Shown: one piece after another, positions 8,386 to 14,060 of the stretch
How positions within the stretch are numbered: the stretch's first letter is position 1
How the letters are laid out: every line of letters starts with the position of its first letter
The notes under the pieces: generated by a model
Databases searched by the model: none
What the model saw: only the letters and a program-made list of their open reading frames with translations
Told to the model about the DNA's origin: nothing
Assembly (NCBI RefSeq): GCF_000003605.2
Contig: NW_003135849.1
Location: forward strand, 30,750-44,809
DNA: 14,060 nt
From: Saccoglossus kowalevskii
Taxonomy: Eukaryota > Hemichordata > Enteropneusta > Harrimaniidae
Direction: 5' to 3'
Translations under genes and position numbers: made by a program

Positions 8386-8512
8386 GGATTCAGCTTCTAG
8401 TGCAGATTTAACAGTATGTAAAATATTTAACTATGTGAATATTCAGATGATCAAGTATTTCACACGAAATTTTAAGAATTTTGACTTTACTTTTATACCA
8501 TATCACATGTAG

Positions 8513-8640
8513 GTGTCCAAACATGTTGTAAGAAGTACCCAAAATGTGGTGTGTTTTATAGATATCAATAATATGCAGATGGAATCCACAACTTTAATGA
8601 TAATATATTATTATCACTGCAAATGTGTATTTTCTGCATA
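8513..8640 (+). pseudogene. Exon relic of the HMGXB3-like protein (CPKCG...DGIHNFND block)
   Basis: Seen: acceptor CACATGTAG at 8504-8512, then TCCKKYPKCGVFYRYQ, TAA (8569-8571), YADGIHNFNDNILLSLQMCIF. Known: in this family the conserved block reads C..CG..YRYQE(Y/W).DG.HNFND..LLSL. The stop stands where Glu is expected, a single G-to-T change (GAA to TAA). Apart from this the exon is well preserved. The 3' border is unclear: no strong GT donor was seen right after CIF. The sequence between 7983 and this exon would be intron. Confidence 0.68.
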
Positions 8641-9383
8641 TTGAGATATTATACATGTTACACAATTAAAACAAAAGGCATGTTTGTACTATGTATATAC
8701 TACATTTGATATCAGTCTCATTCTAAACAAAAATATTAGTCAAATTCATTATCACTGCACAAGCTCATGTAATTCACCTTTGCACAATAACATTTTTCAC
8801 TGACAATGCGAAATAGTTTGCACACCATTTTTTGTATTGAATGTAAAATGTAAAAATATGTACAAGCAACTTGAAACAAAAAGATGTTGCTTGGTTGAGT
8901 TTGGAATTAATATATAGTTCAAAAAGAATGCTTGAAACAGTTGGAAAGTGAACAAGTTTGACAATATGTAATATTTAGGAATAGCAATAAAACAGCACTG
9001 TCAAAGCATTGATATAATAAAGGATGGTCCCATTTGTAAAGGAGCATTTTGTAATAACGACACAAATTGTATTACAAGATTTTCAGAAAAATAGACTGAT
9101 CAATTTGTAATAAATTAGTCAAATTATTTTAAGCCAATTACTGAGATCAGTATTTCAATTAAAAATTATGTTCAACAAATTATTACAATTTGCATCACAA
9201 TTTATTAAAACATTGTAGCTGTATATTTATATACCGTATTATATATACCATACAATATAAAAAAATGTGTTTTTATACCACCAAGAGGGCAGTTGTGCTA
9301 CATATATCATCTGTAGTTGCATTATCCAACACTAAACAAAGTTGCTAATTTTTCACAGAATATTGTTTCAATGCATCTTTCAG
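8641..9383 (+). other. Intron-like A+T-rich stretch
   Basis: About 740 bp, strongly A+T-rich and with very few CpGs. No open frame of interest. A palindromic run of TATAC/GTATA words lies near 9218-9255. A polypyrimidine-poor but usable CATCTTTCAG acceptor closes it at 9383. Confidence 0.45.
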
Positions 9384-9585
9384 TCTCACTCAGCTATTGG
9401 TCGTGTAACAAAAGCATTTGAAGGCACTTGGAAGGAGAAGTTACCAGAAAGTGATATATTAAATGGATATTGTCATTTTGAGGCACTGAATGACCACTCC
9501 TATAACTACAACTGCGTTCAATGTGGATATCATCCACCAATCCTGACACTGGATTTAAATAGAAAAGTGGCTTTCCAATTGAATG
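9384..9585 (+). CDS. Open exon of the HMGXB3-like / KDZ-associated protein
   Basis: Seen: after acceptor CATCTTTCAG the frame reads SHSAIGRVTKAFEGTW, then ILNGYCHFEALNDHSYNYN, then CVQCGYHPPILTLDLNRKVAF, with no break. Known: the family shows H.AIGRV, ILNAY.HFEALT.H.Y.F.CV.CG.HPP.L.MDLNRK; the CxxC and HPP are probably metal-binding. The 3' border is inferred: AATG|GCAAGT would be a GC-type donor at 9586. If it is not used, the frame runs into the minisatellite and stops at 9921-9923. It is the best-preserved exon of the gene, which argues that decay is recent or that the upstream breaks are partly assembly errors. Which end of the protein is reached cannot be told. Confidence 0.7.
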
Positions 9586-9611
9586 GCAAGTTTATAATTG
9601 ACTGTTCATGT

Positions 9612-9917
9612 CTTGTCACATGGAGAGATGGTGCTTTACAGGAATCTTGTCACATGGAGAGATGGTGCTTTACAGGAATCTTGTCACATGGAGAGATGGT
9701 GCTTTACAGGAATCTTGTCACATGGAGAGATGGTGCTTTACAGGAATCTTGTCACATGGAGAGATGGTGCTTTACAGGAATCTTGTCACATGGAGAGATG
9801 GTGCTTTACAGGAATCTTGTCACATGGAGAGATGGTGCTTTACAGGAATCTTGTCACATGGAGAGATGGTGCTTTACAGGAATCTTGTCACATGGAGAGA
9901 TGGTGCTTTACAGGAAC
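9612..9917 (+). repeat. Minisatellite, nine copies of a 34-bp unit
   Basis: Copies start at 9612, 9646, 9680, 9714, 9748, 9782, 9816, 9850 and 9884. They appear identical except for the last base of copy 9 (T to C). The unit opens CTTGTCACATGGAGAGATGG. Because 34 is not a multiple of three and no plus frame meets a stop, all three plus frames stay open and each cycles through the same 34-residue series. The open frames seen here (9598-10032, 9608-9928 and the tail of 9342-9923) are products of this array, not genes. It probably lies in the intron after the 9384-9585 exon. Confidence 0.97.
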
Positions 9918-10055
9918 AAGTGACCTAATGGTTGAGGTAGCTCAGCTAACTCTGTTAAGTGTCTTCCTCAAAACAAAGGGGATAATGTTCCGTATGACGA
10001 TGACTATAGTTGTTAGTGTTCTTGCCATATGACGACCATGGCAGTTTATTTGGTT

Positions 10056-10069
10056 GTTGCTATGGCAAT
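10056..10069. promoter_or_regulatory. X-box-like motif, probably part of a dispersed repeat
   Basis: GTTGCTATGGCAAT resembles the RFX X-box. It lies about 115 bp before dispersed repeat copy B inside a presumed intron, so a repeat origin is more likely than a regulatory role. Confidence 0.2.
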
Positions 10070-10171
10070 TACAATTGTTATCATCTTGTTACAAATATAA
10101 TGGGGCTGGAATTTGAACCAAAAATGACAAAATTATTCATTAAAACAGATTTGACAAAGGTCCACCTACGT

Positions 10172-10202
10172 ACCAAGTATCCACGCTGGTAGTTTTCAAG
10201 TT
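10172..10202 (+). repeat. Dispersed repeat block, copy B (shortened)
   Basis: ACCAAGTATC, then after a gap GCTGGTAGTTTTCAAG; it matches copies A (6240) and C (10751) with about 10 bp missing in the middle. Upstream CCAAAAATGACAAA (from 10118) also recurs after copy C (10803), so the two are probably parts of one element family arranged differently. Confidence 0.5.
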
Positions 10203-10349
10203 GAAAATGCAACTGTTGACGGACAACAGACAATCAACACCCATATGAACAGCTCTGCTCTGTCATTTTTGTCTACAACCGAGTTAACAAGAGAATATGA
10301 TAATCCAGTGGACCAATATAAATCAGTGTCAACGTTATGCCAAATTTAT
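10193..10349 (+). other. Open segment upstream of the next exon, unassigned
   Basis: Open for 52 codons from a GCTGGTAG acceptor-like site to TGA at 10350. The peptide includes ATVDGQQTINTHMNSS and STTELTREYDNPVDQYKS. It could be an exon joining the pieces at 9384 and 10377, but its phase does not fit either border as drawn, and its start overlaps dispersed repeat copy B. No family feature was recognised. Confidence 0.2.
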
Positions 10350-10376
10350 TGACATTTTTTTATACTCATTAATAAG

Positions 10377-10480
10377 TGAACTTGAGGTTCCAGCTAATTC
10401 TGATCAGCATGATACTGTAGATGCAGAAGAATTCTGGAGGCAAGTGACAAAAGAGATAATTGCAAGAGCATACAGCACAG
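10377..10480 (+). CDS. Open exon of the HMGXB3-like protein (VDAEEFW block)
   Basis: Seen: acceptor TTAATAAG at 10376 and donor ACAG|GTGTGT at 10481. The frame reads ELEVPANSDQHDTVDAEEFW then RQVTKEIIARAYST with no break; phase 2 in, phase 1 out. Known: the family has a block of type (G/D).VD...FW..V..E...R after the CG.HPP cluster, so order and strand are right. The next block, usually NPF...PS...WAPW(I/V)G..TR, was looked for up to about 11.4 kb and not found. The gene is therefore either truncated here or has a longer intron reaching past the inspected part. Confidence 0.6.
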
Positions 10481-11398
10481 GTGTGTAAAGAATAAACTAC
10501 AAGACAAGTTTCTAATCAATATAATACTAAAGATTTTGCACCCAATTATTATATATTCAAATCTTGATTCATCTCATTCACATCACAATGTTTCATGCTG
10601 TCCACTTCATCAACCCTTTTAACACTCTACTGTAGACAAGCAACCTGGCAGTGAAATAGCTCTGCTGTCCTAAAAGAACATTGTGGTAGTCAAGTCGAAC
10701 AACGCACATCCATAAGACTTTTTCTTCAACACTACCAGCTCAATTTGATAACCAAGTATCAAAGCAATTAAGCTTGTAGTTTTCAAGAACTTGTTGGAAA
10801 TACCAAAAATGACAAATATATTCGGCAAAAATAGAGATTTGAAAATATTTATCAGTTGAGATTCACAAAATGTTAAAAATTCTAATAGACAGTTTTAAAG
10901 GTTAAAGTATTTTGCCCTCAATCTTCAATCTGTCAGTTAGGTCGACGATATGTGTGTTATGTCCTAACAGTTTGGCATAGATGTATTCAGTCCTAACTTG
11001 ACCACACATCAGGTATAATTAAATATCTTAATTATTTCATCTTACAACAGGCAGGCAGAACCAGTAGTGTTAAACCATCATATTTAATAATATCATTTTT
11101 TGCTCCGCATTTATTAAAATATTACAAATTAGGAAATCCGCTGCAATTAATAGTTGGTGGCTTGTTGATGTTAAATGGATAAGACTCAATTCACACACCA
11201 AGAGGTGTCATTCTTCAGTTAAGCAATACAATATGACAGACTTCAGTCGAATACTGGTGGAAGGTTTGACCTGCTTTTAAAACACGTCTTTTATTCCAAA
11301 TAAGCGATACGACGACAGAATTGGGTCGGTGCCAGTCGGTAACTTGAATGAACTGATAATAGTATTGTGAACACTGCGACGCGTTTTATACATCGTAC
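10481..11398. other. No gene recognised; dispersed repeat only
   Basis: Apart from repeat copy C (10751-10791) nothing is recognised. A+T-rich and poor in CpG up to about 11.27 kb, where CpG density rises sharply. Confidence 0.4.
10751..10791 (+). repeat. 41-bp dispersed repeat block, copy C
   Basis: Best match to copy A (6240-6280), same length, with a TAGTTTTCAAGAA end. Followed by TTGTTGGAAATACC and CCAAAAATGACAAA, the latter also found near copy B. Confidence 0.6.
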
Positions 11399-11426
11399 GT
11401 TTAACCATGGAGCTTCATGGTTTAAC
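11399..11426. repeat. Inverted repeat, 11-bp arms, 6-base loop
   Basis: GTTTAACCATG / CATGGTTTAAC around GAGCTT, 10 of 11 pairs. No T-run follows and no function is evident. Confidence 0.7.
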
Positions 11427-11779
11427 ATACAGCCTTACAGGCTTGCTTGAGCCAAATAGTGGAGTATTACTGAATCCAAGTCGCCGCATCGTCGTACACC
11501 GTGGCCCGGCCTCTTTTACGCCAAGCCTACACAGATTTATTCCGTTGAGTCTCGAAGCGAAAATAAACTCGGGAATGAGTCTCTGATAATAGTGTACAAT
11601 TATAGCTAGAGAGTTAAGTTTACCGCATTCCGTAGTTGTACAACCAGAATGCATTGTTCCATATAATTACAAAAAGCAACCGGTTTGACATCGAGAAAAA
11701 TTCATTTTTTTTCAAGTTTATATCAGTCTGCTATTCTTTTGTAAATACTTTCCCCTGTTAAACGATTAGACGGGCATAA
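11427..11779. other. CpG-richer unique DNA, no gene
   Basis: The minus frame 11415-11654 (79 codons) shows no motif and starts within no recognisable promoter. CpG-dense compared with 6.4-11.2 kb. Could be a CpG-rich 5' flank, but no exon was identified. Confidence 0.35.
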
Positions 11780-11795
11780 CTTGGCATGTGCCAAG
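11780..11795. repeat. Short palindrome CTTGGCA-TG-TGCCAAG
   Basis: Seven-base arms around TG. First of three hairpins within 135 bp. Confidence 0.75.
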
Positions 11796-11838
11796 AAGCG
11801 GACCCAAACGGTTCGAAGGGTCTCAAACTCATTTCGAT

Positions 11839-11860
11839 GAAGCAACTTTTACATTGCTTC
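11839..11860. repeat. Inverted repeat GAAGCAA ... TTGCTTC
   Basis: Seven-base arms, 8-base loop CTTTTACA. Second hairpin of the cluster. Confidence 0.65.
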
Positions 11861-11878
11861 CAGCGTCTCTTTCGTTAC

Positions 11879-11913
11879 ACCTCAGACTAGTAATACTATT
11901 ACTAGTCTGAGGT
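11879..11913. repeat. 35-bp near-perfect palindrome
   Basis: Arm ACCTCAGACTAGTAATA, one central C, then its exact reverse complement: 17 of 17 pairs. Far longer than chance for this length of DNA. A related half copy lies at 12598-12614. Possibly the end of a MITE-like element or a fold-back tip. Confidence 0.95.
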
Positions 11914-11960
11914 TACACTATTCAATCACGAGAATGTAAAGTTTCACCTCGTCAAAAAAC

Positions 11961-11971
11961 GTGTGTGTGTA

Positions 11972-12013
<42 letters not shown>
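11961..12013 (+). repeat. Compound (GT)n(GA)n microsatellite
   Basis: About 16 GT units with one AT interruption, changing at 11993 to about 10 GA units. Ordinary simple sequence. Confidence 0.97.
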
Positions 12014-12597
12014 TATAAATGGGAAAGGATGTTTTGTTTTAACGTATGTATTGAATAATTACGACACCACGATTATCTGGAATACTACATTTATTTTTTT
12101 ATATTGGTCTTAGCAAAGAACCACAAAATGCCAGTACCGAGGATTAATTCCGATAAGTCCATCGTGCACCACTGTTCCTTTGTTCTATGTCACAAAATAA
12201 CGACAAATGTGCAACCATATCAAGTACGAAGTCTAGGCAGGTAGTGTGAATAGATCTGGTGTCGTGGCCTGGGGTACGAAAACGAAAGGGGCTTCCTCAA
12301 AGAAATAGTTAACCTAATTCGGGAAAGTAGTGTCACGTGAGTGTATTGGTCTATTGACAACTCATTTTAGTAAAAACACATCTAATTGCGTTTTATGTTT
12401 GAGAATATTACACCTTTTTACCTATCGATTTCTTCGTTCATTATTTTTTCAAAAATCTGCCTACGCTCGCTGCTAGAATCCACAATTCAGAATTTCCGAC
12501 CAGAATAAAAAATTGCCGACCGGCCCGGGCGCTATGCTATTTGTTTGCAATACACACAGGATATCGGCCAATGGACCGTTATGCATCATAATCGTAA

Positions 12598-12614
12598 TAT
12601 TACTAGTCTGGTGT
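12598..12614. repeat. Half copy of the 11879 palindrome arm
   Basis: TATTACTAGTCTGGTGT matches the right arm of the 11879-11913 palindrome at 15 of 17 bases. It is thus inverted relative to the left arm, so 11879 and 12614 could be the two ends of a roughly 0.74-kb element with terminal inverted repeats. Confidence 0.6.
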
Positions 12615-12867
12615 TATGCTATTGTCACGACAAGGAAAGAGTACCTTCCATGGTAACGTAGTGAGAAGGGTTTGACGACGTTTTTGAATAAAGTGCTCTT
12701 CCTGTTGTTTCATTCAGAACCATACTTTAGAATTTATGATTCAAAAGCCTAAATATAGAGGGGCAAGTTCGCACTAACCGGACAGTCATTGTTCACACAA
12801 TTACCACACGACAACAAAATTGGCGAATCTTGTAAAAATGACTAAATCCGCGATTGCGAGAGCACAC

Positions 12868-12882
12868 AGCGGAATTTCCGCT
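12868..12882. repeat. Palindrome AGCGGAA-T-TTCCGCT
   Basis: Seven-base arms around one T. Short; could be a dimeric protein site or chance. Confidence 0.5.
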
Positions 12883-13385
12883 TGAAATTTGCGCCATGCA
12901 TTTCCCGTAATCAAGTTCACTGAAATGTGTCCCGCATCGTTATTATCTTGTGAATGTGTGAGTTTAAATGTCCGAACGCACGTGTAATGAGTTCATTAAT
13001 ACCTGGGGTTACTCAACACTGGGGAGTGGATTTGTAAATTGTGTTATGTCAAGTGGACTCAGATAGTTATAACAATTTAAAATTAAAATATAACAATTTG
13101 AATGCATATGCAACATATAAACTGTTATTTTATTGTAACTAGGCGTGACGTTTTGAAAACAACGTTTTACCCGCATATAGCAAAATTATAAAATGATCCC
13201 AATTGTGGGCGTGCCAACACAACGGCGCCATCAGACTAGATTAGAAAAGACTCAAGTGTTTTGCAAAGTTCCAAGATATATTGTTAACTGACTGACATAA
13301 CCCTAACCCAGAACGGCTGTAATTCCTTCATGAATACACTGAGCAAAATCGTTGATATACGATTGTATGCGCAGATATACATTTT

Positions 13386-14060
13386 GTGTATATTCACGGT
13401 ATACGTTTAGTATACGCAGATATGATTTTTATGGTTTCTTTCACACATGCCCGCCTTGGGTGGCACGCAGCGTATACGTACGTATTTTACATGCATTCTC
13501 GTAGTACAATTAACGTTGTTTTACAAAGTCTGTATATTTACGCATACGTGGAGAATACTGTGCGCGTGGAATTGTCCGGTTTTATTTGGGATCGCGGCCG
13601 CCAGTACTTATAATAAAAATTACCGGAACTGTCGACACGCATGGCGTCTTGAATCGATCTAAAAACGTCTCCTGTTTTTCCGAGTACATGCAATTGAGAA
13701 ATGGCTATGTACAGGTAGAATTTAGAAACGGTTGTTACTAATTTCTAAAAAAAAAAAAAACATTTCCTGACTGAAGTGTACCATCGCTTTGATATTAACG
13801 TCTTCATTTGTCTCACTATACACTGGTGAGTTCAAACACAAGACAGGAAATAGAGTATGCGCTGATTAATTGCAATATCATTCGCAAGCCTGAATGAATG
13901 CGAACAATACAGGTGTGAATATTTTGGCGAGTGTTAAAATACTTTCCATTCGGGTCGTGTGCGTGTTTCTCGGGTCGGCTTGTGGTCTCATACACGTGAA
14001 TGTTGGCCGATCGGCATTTTGGTAAGAATAGCCACAAAGTCCATACCAAGAAAGTGAAAT
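13386..14060. other. No gene recognised at the right end
   Basis: Two overlapping plus frames (13386-13613, 13447-13662) and a minus frame (13816-14049) have no domain features. GTATAC/GCATAC words recur between 13350 and 13550. A 14-base A run sits at 13747-13760, with no sign of a retrocopied gene before it. Confidence 0.4.

Larger units (their letters stand above)
12014..13385. other. No gene recognised
   Basis: Unique, CpG-containing DNA. Minor structure only: an X-box-like CCTTCCATGGTAAC at 12644-12657, a repeated (A)ATTxCCGACC word at 12490-12525, a palindrome at 12868-12882, and TAACCCTAACCC at 13298-13309. Confidence 0.4.

Noticed and set aside
9612-9917. CRISPR-like array
   Set aside because: The 34-bp units are directly adjacent with no spacers, and the genome is animal.
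9598-10032. Plus-strand frames of 144 and 106 codons as genes
   Set aside because: They consist almost wholly of the 34-bp minisatellite read in different frames and have no conserved part of their own.
11415-11654. Minus-strand 79-codon frame as a gene or exon
   Set aside because: No motif, no convincing splice borders, and it begins inside CpG-richer unique DNA where such frames occur by chance.
11800-11830. tRNA B-box-like GGTTCGAAG
   Set aside because: No A-box at the right distance and no cloverleaf could be drawn.
13298-13309. Interstitial telomere repeat (TAACCCTAACCC)
   Set aside because: Only two units; expected by chance often enough in an animal genome.
13747-13760. Poly-A tail of a retrocopied gene
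   Set aside because: Fourteen A only, with no coding sequence before it and no target duplication recognised.

Overview
The window reads as nuclear DNA of an invertebrate animal, most likely a marine lophotrochozoan such as a mollusc; amphioxus or another invertebrate cannot be excluded. The DNA is A+T-rich. Coding matter comes as short exons with GT..AG borders and matching phases rather than long ORFs. It holds microsatellites, a minisatellite, dispersed short repeats and a decayed reverse transcriptase. CpG dinucleotides are sparse over the two recognisable gene bodies and common elsewhere, the mosaic pattern of invertebrates with gene-body methylation. No prokaryotic operon, rRNA or tRNA was seen.

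Layout. (1) 1-1051, minus strand: three consecutive exons (the last cut by the window edge) of an EgtD-like histidine-specific SAM methyltransferase gene. Splice phases agree across both introns and no exon is broken. The 5' exon(s) were not found and the C-terminal part lies beyond base 1. (2) About 1320-1905, minus strand: a broken reverse transcriptase relic with GIPMGTSC and YIDD motifs, upstream of the recognised exons and perhaps inside a 5' intron. (3) 2000-6700: mostly non-coding, with a weak cysteine-rich fragment near 3.5 kb, a 54-bp direct repeat, two X-box-like palindromes and a 188-bp direct repeat. (4) 6726-10480, plus strand: collinear pieces of a large zinc-chelating protein resembling HMGXB3-like/KDZ-transposase-associated cysteine-cluster proteins. 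Its 5' part has several frameshifts and nonsense codons; two later exon-like pieces are open. A nine-copy 34-bp minisatellite sits between those two pieces. (5) 10.5-14.06 kb: no supported gene; short dispersed repeats, several hairpins including a 35-bp near-perfect palindrome with a related half copy 0.7 kb away, and a GT/GA microsatellite.

The two genes are not evidently connected in function. Every family call rests on recognising motifs by eye; no search was run.
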